A stretch of 41,638 nucleotides of DNA from Terfezia claveryi (GCA_015179025.1 WHUX01000337.1:1-41638), one strand, 5' to 3'. Shown: positions 19,169 through 31,251, counted from the first letter of the stretch. Made by a program: numbers and translations. Notes: a model not told the origin generated them from the sequence alone.

Positions 19169-20897
19169 TCTCGCAGGATTGGTTTTCTATTTGTGTTATA
19201 AGGAATGGCATCTCTGTTGGCAGTTGGAAGGAGGAACATGAAGGGGAACCTATGGATATTGACCCGGTTTTGATTAGTTCTGTTTCTCGCAATTTGTCTT
19301 CTTCTGCTATTTCTTCTCTTTCTTTATCAAATAAAAACGCAAAAAAAGGGACAAAAAGAAAAGCTGATGATGAGGTGGCTCCTCATATTGGCGCACTCGA
19401 AAAAAGACCACGAAAGGTGGCGGTGCCGGATATTTCATTGGATGGAATTAAGGATCTCTCTTTGGCAGGAAAATCGGGTGCGAAGGTATTGAAGCGTGAA
19501 GGACTGAAATTTCTTATCTCTGTTAAGTTATCTTGGATGTACGGAGGAAATAAACGCGAAATTTCCATTAATGCTTTGGTTGATACTGGCGCAGAAGCCA
19601 CGATTTTTGATTCTTCTTTCGTTGAACAGATGATGCTGCCTTGGGTTAAGAGGGAGAAAAGACTGAGATTAGAGAGCGCCGACGGCTCGATTCTCAAGAG
19701 GTCTGGCACAGTGCAGGTTCAGAACCTGCAGATGGAGGTCCCAGATGCAAGATCGGGACGAAACAAAACTCTTGACCTGGTAACTGAGGTTGCGTGCCTC
19801 GAACCAGGTCTTCCACTCATTTTGGGGATGGATTGGATTAAAGCCAATTGTGATAAGCTACGGGTCACCACTCCTTATGGACTCGAGCTAAAAAGAGCGT
19901 TGGAAATCGAGGAGGTTACTGATTTCGCTGACTTTGACGAAGTACTTGCAGAGACTCAATATGTCGGATTAATTGAAATAGGGGAATGGGATTATCAGAA
20001 GTTCGCTAATGGAGACGTTCGCAAGGTTATGAAAATAACAGCGACTGAAAATATCCATGAACTTGCTGATCGATTGCCAACACAGTACAGGGATTTTGTA
20101 AAAATCTTTGGAAAGGAGTTGCAATCCGCCCTTCCCACGCACGGTCCACAAGACATGACAATTGAGTTAGAAGAAGGAAAGAGTCCCCCGTCAGGAAAAC
20201 TATACCCCCTCTCCCCTGATGAATGGAGCTTCTCAAAGAATACCTAGATGAGATGCTCCGAACCGGCAAGATAAGACCGAGCAAAAGCAGTGCTGGCGCT
20301 CCTATATTCTTCGCCAAACAGCCAAATGGCAAGCTCAGAATAGTCGTAGACTATAGAGGGCTCAATGCCATAACCAAAAAAGACAAGTATCCCCTACCAC
20401 TTATGACTACCCTAATGGAACAAGTTGGTACTTCACAGGTTTTCTCCAAACTCGATCTCAAACTCGGGTTTAACCTACTCAGAATAGCAGCCGGAGACGA
20501 GTGGAAAACAGCATTCAAGACAAGATATGGCTTATACGAATATACGGTTATGCCTTTTGGGCTAACTAATGCGCCATCTGTTTTCCAGCGACATGTTAAC
20601 AATATTCTATCGGAACGAATTGACCGAGGAATAGTTGTATATATTGATGATATCCTCATTTATACCCAAACAGAGGAAGAACATGTCGAGCTCGTCCGTT
20701 GGGTGCTGCAGAAACTAACGGAGAATAACCTTTGTGTCAACATAGACAAGTGTATCTTCCATGTCCCAGAAGTCGAATTCGTGGGATTTAAAGTAGGTAC
20801 AAAGGGGATACAAATGGGGCAGAAGAAAGTCGAGGAATCCTCGCCTGGCAGGCTCCTCGGAACGTCAAAGAAGTGCAGAGGTTTATTGGTTTGCTAA
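19135..20897 (+). pseudogene. pol: Protease and reverse transcriptase of element D
   Basis: The pol frame opens after TAG 19132-19134, overlapping the end of gag by 34 bases in another frame. Protease: LVDTGAEATIFD (about 19578-19613), LPLILGMDWI. RT motifs: [52 protein letters not shown] and the catalytic YIDD (about 20640-20652). A lost C near 20224 splits the ORF in two (19252-20247 and 20223-20897). A second indel near 20836 ends the RT frame before the connection domain. Catalytic residues are all present, so the damage is limited to these indels. Confidence 0.92.
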
Positions 20898-21480
20898 TTT
20901 CTATCGCCGGTTTATTCAAGGCTTTAGTAGTTTGGCATTGCCGATTCAGACACTGACGCACAATGGAGTTCCTTGGAACTGGACACAGCAGTGTCAACAG
21001 CCTTCGATGAGTTAAATATAGGTTCACAACCGCTCCGATACTATGCCATTATCACCCAGAACGACCAAAAATGATCGAGACAGACGCGTCTGATCTAGCA
21101 AAAGCTGGTATTCTATCCCAAAAAGAACCAGATGGTCGTTGGCACCCAGTAGCGTACTATCGAAACGCTTTATCCCAGCAGAACTCAATTACGACGTCCA
21201 TGACAAAGAAATGGTGTAATTGTCAATTGTTTCCAAGAATGGAGACATTTTCTCATGGGTGCCCCGGAGGAGATAATTGTGTATACGGATCACAAGAACC
21301 TTGAGTACTTTAATTCCACAAAATACTCAATCGAAGGCAGGCCAGATGGGCGGAAATACTAAGCCAGTTCAATTTTAGAATCATCTACCGCCCAGGTGAT
21401 AAGAATGGCAAGGCAGATGCGCTTTCTCGTCAGGTTGATCCTGACCTCGAAGGAGGGGGAGAGAAGCAGGACCACACGAT
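20898..21480 (+). pseudogene. pol: RT connection and RNase H of element D
   Basis: RNase H degrades RNA in the RNA:DNA hybrid. The thumb/connection region (FYRRFIQGFSSLALPIQTL in G) is recognisable but in pieces. RNase H shows [31 protein letters not shown] (in shifted frame), and the C-terminal [12 protein letters not shown]. Indels near 20890, 21000, 21165 and 21322 break it. The losses at 20890 and 21322 are shared with element C but not G. Confidence 0.85.
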
Positions 21481-23057
21481 TCGGATGTTCAAGCCTGGTC
21501 AATTCCAACTAGGAACGAGTGAGGAGAGTCTAGTAACGCGCCGCATCATGGCAGTGAAGGCCTCACAAACAGAAGAATCAAGTTGGTCGAAGGAGATCCA
21601 AGAGGCTGGCCTCAAGGATGACAAGTGGTTAGGGATTCGGAACGCGTTGAAGTTTGGCAAGGAGTATCCTGGACTCGATCATTACGGTTTAGAAGATGAC
21701 ATGGTAACCTATGAACGTCGCCTATATATACCTGACAACAACTCCCTTAAGTTGAAAGTGGCTTTCCAGTGCATGATGCTAAAGTTGCAGGTCATTTCGG
21801 ACGTGACAAAACCCTCGAGCTCATGAAACGAAATTACTACTGGCCTAACATGGAAGACTGGGTACGAAACTACGTACGTACATGCGATGCTTGCCAAAGA
21901 AACAAAACTGCAAGACACAAGAAATATGGCAAGCTCGTACCTCTTCCAATCCCCTACAGGCCGTGGGAACATATTTCGATGGATTTCATCACTGATTTAC
22001 CACCAGTCAAAGGGTATAATCAGATTTGGGTTATTGTTGATAGGTTTACTAAAATGTCGCATTTCATTCCTTTAAAGAACCGGAAGGCAAAAGAGTTGGC
22101 TGGGATATTTGTCAAGGAGGTTTGGAGGCTGCACGGATTACCAAAGAGGGTTGTTTCGGATCGGGATTCGGTATTTACAAGTTCGTTTTGGATGGAGGTA
22201 ATGCGGTTATTAGGAGTTGAGTTGGATAAGTCCTCGGCATATCACCCCCAGACTGATGGTCAAACTGAACGAGTCAACCAGACCCTTGAGCATTATCTAC
22301 GGACGTATTGCTGTTGGGATCAGGATGACTGGGTCGAGTTATTACCATTTGCCGAGTTCTGTTATAATAACACTGTCCATTCTAGTACCAAACTCACACC
22401 ATTCTTTGCCGCATACGCTCAACACCCAGAAAATAATTTCCAGAACCCAACCGAAGCCTCAACTGAATCGAACAACCCTGAGGCAGTCAAGACAGTCGAA
22501 ACCTTGGACGCAATGAGGGAGGCTATGAGGGAGAACATGAAGGCAGCACAGGACCGGATGTCCAAATACTACAATCTCAAGGTAGCAGAGAAGGAACCGA
22601 CATTCAAAGTGGGAGATTGGGTCATGGTCAACGCAAAGAACATCAAAACAAGGCGTCCGACCAAGAAGCTTGACTACAAGTTACGAGGGAAGTTTAGAAT
22701 CAAACGGCTTATAGGCACCTATGCCTATGAGTTAGAGCTTCCCCCAGCACAGGCAAAACTCACCCAGTTTTTCATATTAGTTTGTTGGAACCCTACCACC
22801 TTAACACGATTGCCGGCAGACGCTCGCCAACACCCCCTCCAGTCGACCTCGAAGAATCGGAATACCAGGTGGAAAAGGTTAGGACAAGTGAGCTCAGGAA
22901 GGGACGGGTTATGTATTTAGTCTCTTGGAAGGGTTACGGTCCTGATGACGACACATGGGAACCATATGAGAACCTGAAGGATGGAGCAGCCGATTTAATT
23001 CGAAAATTCCATCTGGATAATCCTCGTAAGCCTCGGGACCCTGATGTTATCTTGTGA
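21481..23057 (+). pseudogene. pol: Integrase with chromodomain, element D
   Basis: Integrase cuts and joins the DNA copy to the chromosome. Order: linker (21485-21770), HHCC zinc-binding domain ([14 protein letters not shown]... CDACQ), DDE core (MDFITDLPPVKG; VVSDRDSVFTSSFW; HPQTDGQTERVNQ), a GPY/F-like module (KLRGKFRIKRLIGTYAYELE) and a chromodomain (about 22865-23000, YQVEKVRTSELRKG, YLVSWKGYGPDDDTWEPYEN). It ends in DPDVIL-stop at 23055. A C is missing at about 21771 (TGC[C]ATGATG) and one base at about 22746; both frames are otherwise open. The chromodomain aromatic residues (Y, W, W) are present, so histone-tail binding is plausible. Confidence 0.92.
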
Positions 23058-23299
23058 GGATTTTTCTTTTTTTCCTATATTAGGCATTAGGTTTTTTGAA
23101 TTATCTTTACGTTTTTGTTTTACCTGTATTTCTTATGCCATATTGTCCCAGGGGTGCAAAGAGACGTACGCAGCTATGTTTTGGCTGTTGTATATGAGGA
23201 CTGGTCCTCAAGCCCCATCCATTGTTGTTAGTAGCAATAATGATTCTGATTGCATGATCAATTAGGTTCTTGCGGACAAGAACCTTAAGGGGGAGGCAC
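23058..23299 (+). other. 3' untranslated region and polypurine tract of D
   Basis: A 242-bp stretch between the pol stop and the 3' LTR, almost identical to 27368-27609 in C. It ends in AAGGGGGAGGCAC (23287-23299), the polypurine tract that would prime plus-strand DNA. A 73-codon frame overlapping the pol stop is not supported as a gene. Confidence 0.8.
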
Positions 23300-24738
23300 T
23301 GTCACGGGGTGACATCCAGCCCTACCAAAGGTACTTGGGCCCTTATAGAACGACCCTAGAATCTATATGGACTCTAGGTACACTCTTAGCAGTGTGGTGC
23401 AAACGTTTCTAATACTTATCTATAAGAGTTAAGTATATGAAACGGGTATGAACCTCGGAGTGGTTTATAATCATCCTAGATGGTTAAGACCCTTATGGAA
23501 CGTCCATAGACCCTTGAGGGAGCTACGGTTTAAGTTTCATAAGAATCCGATTAACGGTTCAATAGTTATACTCAGATTAATATGCTGACTATATGCATAT
23601 ATATGCTAGCTATATTAGCTGTTACCCTGAAGTCTTGGCGTTACCCTGAATATTGAATTATTACCCTGAACTGCAGGAAAATAATTCGGTAAAAATAACT
23701 AAAAAAATGAAGGACCGAGGGCGCACTTTAGACCAAAGTGCGTCCGGTGACACTATAAGGGAGTGCGCCCAGGACAGAGGCCAAAGGTAGGGCCAAAACA
23801 TAAAGTTCTCCGAATTTAATGTTTCAAGGTTCTATCTAGGCCTACTCTTCGTCCTGATTCCATTTCTGCAATCCTTTTATGATCGGAGTTAAACTCATGG
23901 AGATATAAGACTTTTAATATGGTCATATAGGTCCACGAGGAGGTTTACTTATTATTGGTAATAACTCCATGAATAATTTGGGTATCGGATAAACTAAGAT
24001 TCTATAATCTTCTATGCGTTGATACCTTTCCAATGGTAATCTACTTGTGACCCACGGTTCTCTATTCATAGAGTTATGTGCAGTTGAAAATTATTTTCAA
24101 TGGACACTAGACACTATTAAGTGAATATTGCCGGAAACATAATTAGATGCCTTCGGATATTGTCGGATGGTAATTCGATAGTATCGGGGATTGGTAACGT
24201 ATCTGAAATTGAATTTAGTTGTCTCGGATAAGAATTCTTTAATGGGATAAGCGAGCTATAAGCGAAGTACGTATAAATGCAGACATGGGAATATTCTCTA
24301 CGTTCGGGTTAGTAACCTGTGACAACGAGTGCAGATAGCAACTGCATTAACAAAGGTGTGGATGGCATAACACTTAGGAAGAAATTCCGAGGTGACAGGT
24401 AGGCCCGCGTTTTATAAAATATTTTTATCATAAGAATATCTACAAACACCGCGGGATATAAATAGTGCAAGTAGTTCCGGTTGAATTTATTCTACCACCA
24501 GCGAGTATTCGAAAGCAAGAGCACCTTGAGTACACGAAGCCTACAAAGTTCTAAGTCTTGAGTTAACTTTACGTTCAAGCGACATAGGATTTATTTTGTG
24601 TTGCGAAATAAGATCCGTCGTGAGGAACTATGTTGGATAACTTTACTGCTATAGGATTGATATTCTGTGTTGCGGCAGCAAATTACGGCCGTCCTAATAG
24701 TCGCAAGAGCGCTATCAGTCAATAGGGCCCCCGTGACA
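23300..24738 (+). repeat. Family 1 3' LTR (D)
   Basis: A 1439-bp LTR with canonical ends TGTCACGGGG/CCCGTGACA. Near its end 17 bases are missing between two TTGCGG copies that are both present in the other LTRs (about 24674), consistent with slippage or recombination between short direct repeats. Confidence 0.95.
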
Positions 24739-25679
24739 CTTCACAGGTTTTCTCCAAACTCGATCTCAAACTCGGGTTTAACCTACTCAGAATAGCAGCC
24801 GGAGACGAGTGGAAAACAGCATTCAAGACAAGATATGGCTTATACGAATATACAGTTATGCCTTTTGGGCTAACTAATGCGCCATCTGTTTTCCAGCGAC
24901 ATGTTAACAATATTCTATCGGAACGAATTGACCGAGGAATAGTTGTATATATTGATGATATCCTCATTTATACCCAAACAGAGGAAGAACATGTCGAGCT
25001 CGTCCGTTGGGTGCTGCAGAAACTAACGGAGAATAACCTTTGTGTCAACATAGACAAGTGTATCTTCCATGTCCCAGAAGTCGAATTCGTGGGATTTAAA
25101 GTAGGTACAAAGGGGATACAAATGGGGCAGAAGAAAGTCGAGGATATCCTCGCCTGGCAGGCTCCTCGGAACGTCAAAGAAGTGCAGAGGTTTATTGGTT
25201 TGCTAATTTCTATCGCCGGTTTATTCAAGGCTTTAGTAGTTTGGCTTGCCGATTCAGACACTGACGCACAATGGAGTTCCTTGGAACTGGACACAGCAGT
25301 GTCAACAGGCCTTCGATGAGTTAAAATATAGGTTCACCACGCTCCGATACTATGCCATTATCACCCAGAACGACCAAAAATGATCGAGACAGACGCGTCT
25401 GATCTAGCAAAAGCTGGTATTCTATCCCAAAAAGAACCAGATGGTCGTTGGCACCCAGTAGCGTACTATTCGAAACGCTTTATCCCAGCAGAACTTAATT
25501 ACGACGTCCATGACAAAGAGATGGTCGTAATTGTCAATTGTTTCCAGGAATGGAGACATTTTCTCATGGGTGCCCCGGAGGAGATAATTGTGTATACGGA
25601 TCACAAGAACCTTGAGTACTTTAATTCCACAAAATACTCAATCGAAGGCAGGCCAGATGGGCGGAAATACTAAGCCAGT
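24739..25679 (+). pseudogene. pol: RT (second part) and RNase H of element C
   Basis: Resumes exactly where the D insertion interrupted RT (TTCACAGG of VGTSQVFSKLDL). The motifs [13 protein letters not shown] (24858) and YIDD (about 24952-24963) are intact, and the frame is open to about 25196. There a missing G, shared with D, shifts it. RNase H: MIETDASDLAKAG (25380), [19 protein letters not shown], then another shared A loss near 25630 ends the frame at 25673. The downstream [12 protein letters not shown] is present in a shifted frame (about 25710). Confidence 0.9.
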
Positions 25680-27367
25680 TCAATTTTAGAATCATCTACC
25701 GCCCAGGTGATAAGAATGGCAAGGCAGATGCGCTTTCTCGTCAGGTTGATCCTGACCTCGAAGGAGGGGGAGAGAAGCAGGACCACACGATTCGGATGTT
25801 CAAGCCTGGTCAATTCCAACTAGGAACAAGTGAGGAGAGTCTAGTAACGCGCCGCATTATGGCAGTGAAGGCCTCACAAACAGAAGAATCAAGTTGGTCG
25901 AAGGAGATCCAAGAGGCTGGCCTCAAGGAGACAAGTGGTTAGGGATTCGGAACGCGTTGAAGTTTGGCAAGGAGTATCCTGGACTCGATCATTACGGTTT
26001 AGAAGATGACATGGTAACCTATGAACGTCGCCTATATATACCTGACAACAATTCCCTTAAGTTGAAAGTGGCTTTCCAAGTCATGATGCTAAAGTTGCAG
26101 GTCATTTCGGACGTGACAAAACCCTCGAGCTAATGAAACGAAATTACTACTGGCCTAACATGGAAGACTGGGTACGAAACTACGTTCGCACATGCGATGC
26201 TTGCCAAAGAAACAAGACTGCAAGACACAAGAAATATGGCAAGCTCGTACCTCTTCCAATCCCCTATAGGCCGTGGGAACACATTTCGATGGATTTCATC
26301 ACTGATTTACCACCAGTCAAAGGGTATAATCAGATCTGGGTTATTGTTGATAGGTTTACTAAAATGTCGCATTTCATTCCTTTAAAGAACCGGAAGGCAA
26401 AAGAGTTGGCTGGGATATTTGTCAAGGAGGTTTGGAGGCTGCACGGATTACCAAAGAGGGTTGTTTCGGATCGGGATTCGGTTTTACAAGTTCGTTTTGG
26501 ATGGAGGTAATGCGGTTATTAGGAGTTGAGTTGGATAAGTCCTCGGCATATCACCCCCAGACTGATGGTCAAACTGAACGAGTCAACCAGACCCTTGAGC
26601 ATTATCTACGGACGTATTGCTGTTGGGATCAGGATGACTGGGTCGAGTTATTACCATTTGCCGAGTTCTGTTATAATAACACTGTCCATTCTAGTACCAA
26701 ACTCACACCATTCTTTGCCGCATACGCTCAACACCCAGAAAATAATTTCCAGAACCCAACCGAAGCCTCAACTGAATCGAACAACCCTGAGGCAGTCAAG
26801 ACAGTCGAAACCTTGGACGCAATGAGGGAGGCTATGAGGGAGAACATGAAGGCAGCACAGGACCGGATGTCCAAATACTACAATCTCAAGGTAGCAGAGA
26901 AGGAACCGACATTCAAAGTGGGAGATTGGGTCATGGTCAACGCAAAGAACATCAAAACAAGGCGTCCGACCAAGAAGCTTGACTACAAGTTACGAGGGAA
27001 GTTTAGAATCAAACGGCTTATAGGCACCTATGCCTATGAGTTAGAGCTTCCCCCGAGCACAGGCAAAACTCACCCAGTTTTTCATATTAGTTTGTTGGAA
27101 CCCTACCACCTTAACACGATTGCCGGCAGACGCTCGCCAACACCCCCTCCAGTCGACCTCGAAGAATCGGAATACCAGGTGGAAAAGGTTAGGACAAGTG
27201 AGCTCAGGAAGGGACGGGTTATGTATTTAGTCTCTTGGAAGGGTTACGGTCCTGATGACGACACATGGGAACCATATGAGAACCTGAAGGATGGAGCAGC
27301 CGATTTAATTCGAAAATTCCATCTGGATAATCCTCGTAAGCCTCGGGACCCTGATGTTATCTTGTGA
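25680..27367 (+). pseudogene. pol: Integrase with chromodomain, element C
   Basis: A linker with an indel near 25929, then the integrase zinc-binding region with indels at about 26080 (the first His is out of frame). The DDE core is in two overlapping frames (26133-26510 and 26432-27367) because of a missing A near 26483 in VSDRDSVFTS. From 26490 on the frame is intact: HPQTDGQTERVNQ, GPY/F-like module with TGKTHPVFHISLLEPYH, chromodomain (about 27175-27310), stop at 27365. This C-terminal half is one of the best preserved coding stretches in the window. Confidence 0.92.
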
Positions 27368-27609
27368 GGATTTTTCTTTTTTTCCTATATTAGGCATTAG
27401 GTTTTTTGAATTATCTTTACGTTTTTGTTTTACCTGTATTTCTTATGCCATATTGTCCCAGGGGTGCAAAGAGACGTACGCAGCTATGTTTTGGCTGTTG
27501 TATATGAGGACTGGTCCTCAAGCCCCATCCATTGTTGTTAGTAGCAATAATGATTCTGATTGCATGATCAATTAGGTTCTTGCGGACAAGAACCTTAAGG
27601 GGGAGGCAC
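27368..27609 (+). other. 3' untranslated region and polypurine tract of C
   Basis: Same as the D 3' region. AAGGGGGAGGCAC at 27597-27609 abuts the 3' LTR. Confidence 0.8.
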
Positions 27610-29069
27610 TGTCACGGGGTGACATCCAGCCCTACCAAAGGTACTTGGGCCCTTATAGAACGACCCTAGAATCTATATGACTCTAGGTACACTCTTAGCA
27701 GTGTGGTGCAAACGTTTCTAATACTTATCTATAAGAGTTAAGTATATGAAACGGGTATGAACCTCGGAATGGTTTATAATCATCCTAGATGGTTAAGACC
27801 CTTATGGAACGTCCATAGACCCTTGAGGGAGCTACGGTTTAAGTTTCATAAGAATCCGATTAACGGTTCAATAGTTATACTCAGATTAATATGCTGACTA
27901 TATGCATATATATGCTAGCTATATTAGCTGTTACCCTGAAGTCTTGGCGTTACCCTGAATATTGAATTATTACCCTGAACTGCAGGAAAATAATTCGGTA
28001 AAAATAACTAAAAAAATGAAGGACCGAGGGCGCACTTTAGACCAAAGTGCGTCCGGTGACACTATAAGGGAGTGCGCCCAGGACAGAGGCCAAAGGTAGG
28101 GCCAAAACATAAAGTTCTCCGAATTTAATGTTTCAAGGTTCTATCTAGGCCTACTCTTCGTCCTGATTCCATTTCTGCAATCCTTTTTATGATCGGAGTT
28201 AAACTCATGGAGATATAAGACTTTTAATATGGTCATATAGGTCCACGAGGAGGTTTACTTATTATTGGTAATAACTCCATGAATAATTTGGGTATCGAGA
28301 TAAACTAAGATTCTATAATCTTCTATGCGTTGATACCTTTCCAATGGTAATCTACTTGTGACCCACGGTTCTCTATTCATAGAGTTATGTGCAGTTGAAA
28401 ATTATTTTCAATGGACACTAGACACTATTAAGTGAATATTGCCGGAAACATAATTAGATACCTTCGGATATTGTCGGATGGTAATTCGATAGTATCGGGA
28501 TTGGTAACGTATCTGAAATTGAATTTAGTTGTCTCGGATAAGAATTCTTTAATGGGATAAGCGAGCTATAAGCGAAGTACGTATAACATGCAGACATGGG
28601 AATATTCTCTACGTTCGGGTTAGTAACCTGTGACAACGAGTGCAGATAGCAACTGCATTAACAAAGGTGTGGATGGCATAACACTTAGGAAGAAATTCCG
28701 AGGTGACAGGTAGGCCCGCGTTTTATAAAATATTTCTATCATAAGAATATCTACAAACACCGCGGGATATAAATAGTGCAAGTAGTTCCGGTTGAATTTA
28801 TTCTACTACCAGCGAGTATTCGAAAGCAAGAGCACCTTGAGTATACGAAGCCTACAAAGTTCTAAGTCTTGAGTTAACTTTACGTTTAAGCGACATAGGA
28901 TTTATTTTGTGTTGCGAAATAAGATCCGTCGTGAGGAACTACTGTTGGACTAAACTTTACTGCTATAGGATTGATATTCTGTGTTGCGGAATAGATATCG
29001 TTGTGGCAGGAAATTACGGCCGTCCTAATAGTCGCAAGAGCGCTATCAGTCAATAGGGCCCCCGTGACA
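27610..29069 (+). repeat. Family 1 3' LTR (C), mosaic
   Basis: A 1460-bp LTR ending CCCCGTGACA directly before GTATC. In its first two thirds it mostly carries D-type variants (e.g. ATTGAATTATTACCC, GAACTGCAGG, AATGTTTCAAGG). Near the end it carries C/G-type variants (CTACTACCAGCG, GTATACGAAG, ACGTTTAAGCG, ACTACTGTTGGAC). It is therefore not a plain sister copy of the C 5' LTR. Confidence 0.95.
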
Positions 29070-29074
29070 GTATC
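29070..29074. repeat. Target-site duplication GTATC, right copy (element C)
   Basis: Matches 10719-10723. It is also the left edge of a perfect inverted repeat, GTATCATC-CT-GATGATAC (29070-29087). Confidence 0.92.
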
Positions 29075-30565
29075 ATCCTGATGATACTCGACTCTTAATG
29101 GAAGCCGTAGCAAAACACTACTTATGGCTAACACCTTACCCATTCCAAGAAGAAGACTTAGAAATGAACGCATTTTTAAGTAAAGAATAAGGAAACCTGT
29201 TGTACCACTTTTAAGGAAACCGAATTGGGTAATAAATAACTGGGAAGAAATAATGGCATTCATGATAAGCGGCACTCATCTAGAAGAATCAGCACATACT
29301 GCAGAGGATTTTTTCAATCCTAGCAAAGAACTTCCAGGAGCGTTCCTGAGAACACCAAAAGATCAATCAAAGGCAAAGGTCGAGTACCTGAGACACTAGA
29401 AAGCAGGACTGGGTCAGCCAAAGAACCAGACGACAAAGACCAACCACCAGAAGATATAGAATTACCAGAAGACAATGATAATCTAGATACAGGACTAGAC
29501 CAACAGAAGCAGAAAACACAAGAAGGAGGACGAGACCCCAATGATAGCGGAGATAATAGCTCGGACTCTGATAAGGCATCATCAGTTGCAAGTCAAACTC
29601 TTAAAAGAAAACCTAAACGAGGAAAATCAGTTGAACACCAGCAATGGGAATCTACAACAGGAATGGTTACAACGGGTAACTATGAAGTAACAAATGCTTT
29701 AAAAGGAATAAAGATTGATATACCAGAAAAATTAAGAGGAGAAGACAAAAAATGGCAAGACTCACAATATTTTGACTCTTGGGCCACAGCAATGCAACGT
29801 TGGTTTGTTCTCAAAAGAATAGATTTAGAAGGAGCTTCAGCTCTAGAAATTGTTGGATTCAGAATGGAAGGAAGCGCGCTCACTACTTATAATCAGTTCC
29901 TGAGAGAAAAAGGAAAGAATGCAACATTCTTTGGTTTTATACTAGCGCTAAGGGATTTTCTGATACCCTCTACTATTAAGGACATTTTGTGGAAACGATG
30001 GGAGACAGCTACACCATACAAGGACGGACGTCACATGGGAATTAAACAGTTTACCAACTGGCTTACTGAAATGCAAATCAAATTGATTGACAAGGATGGC
30101 AAATAATCAATATCGCAGGAAGTAAAAAGAAGAAAGTTTCTTAATCACCTGCAGCCATATATGTCAGCTACATTAATTCCTTTAATTAAAGAAGAATGGT
30201 CATATAATCAGCTCGTGCATCAAGCGGAGTCATATGAAGCTTCCAAGAAGGATATTGCCCCACCATCCATAACAAATACATCCCGACGACAACACCCTTG
30301 GAATGAAAATCGAAGTTACGGTCCATGCAGGGACCAGAATCAACGACAAAAAACAGGATTTAATCCTAGCAGCAATCCCAACACCAAACCCAACACAGAA
30401 AATCGGAAGGACTCAGATTGGGACACCATCACAAAAAAATTGGATCAGAAGACGAAGATGCAATTAATTAGAGACAAGAAATATCTATGGTGTTGGAACC
30501 CTAGACACTCCTACAAGGACTGTAGGAAACGAAAAAATAAGGTACCCATGCGTACAGCCGCATAA
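29075..30565 (+). pseudogene. gag: gag of element F, C-terminal part
   Basis: This continues the gag frame interrupted at 10723 (HPDDTRLLMEAVAKHY). After TAA 29188 the reading shifts; an acidic, Asp/Glu/Gln-rich spacer (about 29380-29640) leads into the capsid-like domain (29663-30106, with FDSWATAMQRWFVLK and LRDFLIPSTIKDILWKRWE). That frame stops at TAA 30104-30106 (Gln-compatible). A basic, Asn-rich tail follows (30161-30565) with a degraded zinc knuckle, YLWCWNPRHSYKDC. Its first Cys is replaced (Tyr, TAT, or Leu by register), so metal binding is probably lost. The capsid plus knuckle layout is standard for Gypsy Gag. Confidence 0.75.
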
Positions 30566-31251
30566 GATTTAGCTATGCTGATAGCCACCAAGGATAAAAA
30601 CAACAAGGATAAAATCAAGGAACGACCCTTATCAAGACAGGTACCAGATTTTAGCAAGGTATTCATTAAAGCTAACGAACACCCTGCACTAGCTTTAATT
30701 GATCTCCAAACGAAGGGAGGAGACTTAATCAATTCTCATTTGTACACCTATACAAAATACCAACTAGAAGTATCGAGAAGAAATCATTAAGTACAGCAAT
30801 TAAAGGCTCAAAAGGAACAATAGACAAAGCTTGTACTATCAAACTTGATTGGATAGGTTATGTAGAAGAACGAACATTCTATGTAGCTCATTTGACTGGA
30901 TGGGACATGATACTAGGAGAACCTGCTCTCAGCAAAGTGCGAGCAATAATTCTTGCCCATCAGAAACCAGTTACTATCCAACCGGAAAATATTCCTCGAT
31001 TCCAGCTAAGTGTATGGAAAGGATCTAGAACTATAGTGAATAGTATAAGATCAGCATATACTCAGGTCAGCTGTGAATCAGTCACAGATTATAGTGAACC
31101 AGATAATTGGGAAAATATTAGCGACACAGAAGAAACTGATTCAGAAAGAGAACTCGTGACAGCTGTTTCTATGGTACAGAAACAATTCAACCCTGTAATG
31201 GAGTTTCTTTATTATTTCCCAAGACAATTCCATAGGAATTACCCCCACTAA
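30566..31251 (+). pseudogene. pol: Protease region of element F
   Basis: A protease-like segment has ALALIDLQTKGGDLINSHL at about 30690-30746. The usual D-S/T-G triad is not there; the Asp is followed by LQTKGGD, which may be a variant or decayed active-site loop. The frame breaks near 30790. A second piece (30892-31251) starts WDMILGEPALSKVRAII, matching the C-terminal ILG motif of retropepsins, then an acidic linker. Several frame breaks lie between. Assignment rests on position between gag and RT plus these two motifs. Confidence 0.6.

Larger units (their letters stand above)
15569..24738 (+). mobile_element. Element D: family 1 chromovirus nested in element C
   Basis: A complete LTR-gag-pol-LTR structure of about 9.17 kb: LTR 15569-17014, gag from ATG 17064, protease/RT 19135-20897, RNase H, integrase and chromodomain to 23057, polypurine tract at 23287, LTR 23300-24738. 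RT of C resumes at 24739 with CTTCACAGG. The expected left duplication (probably CTTCA) is not readable because that flank is eroded by small deletions. Confidence 0.92.
10724..29069 (+). mobile_element. Element C: family 1 chromovirus, split by element D
   Basis: 5' LTR 10724-12182, gag 12231-14312, protease and start of RT to 15568, element D (15569-24738), rest of RT, RNase H, integrase and chromodomain to 27367, then 3' LTR 27610-29069. Without D the element is about 9.2 kb. GTATC duplications on both sides prove a single insertion into the F gag. D belongs to the same family, so C was hit by its own kind. Confidence 0.93.

Noticed and set aside
23044..23265. A 73-codon frame overlapping the pol stop in D (also 27354-27575 in C), slightly hydrophobic; considered as an env-like or accessory gene
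   Set aside because: Two almost identical copies carry no conservation signal; no signal peptide plus membrane anchor layout; most likely 3' untranslated sequence.
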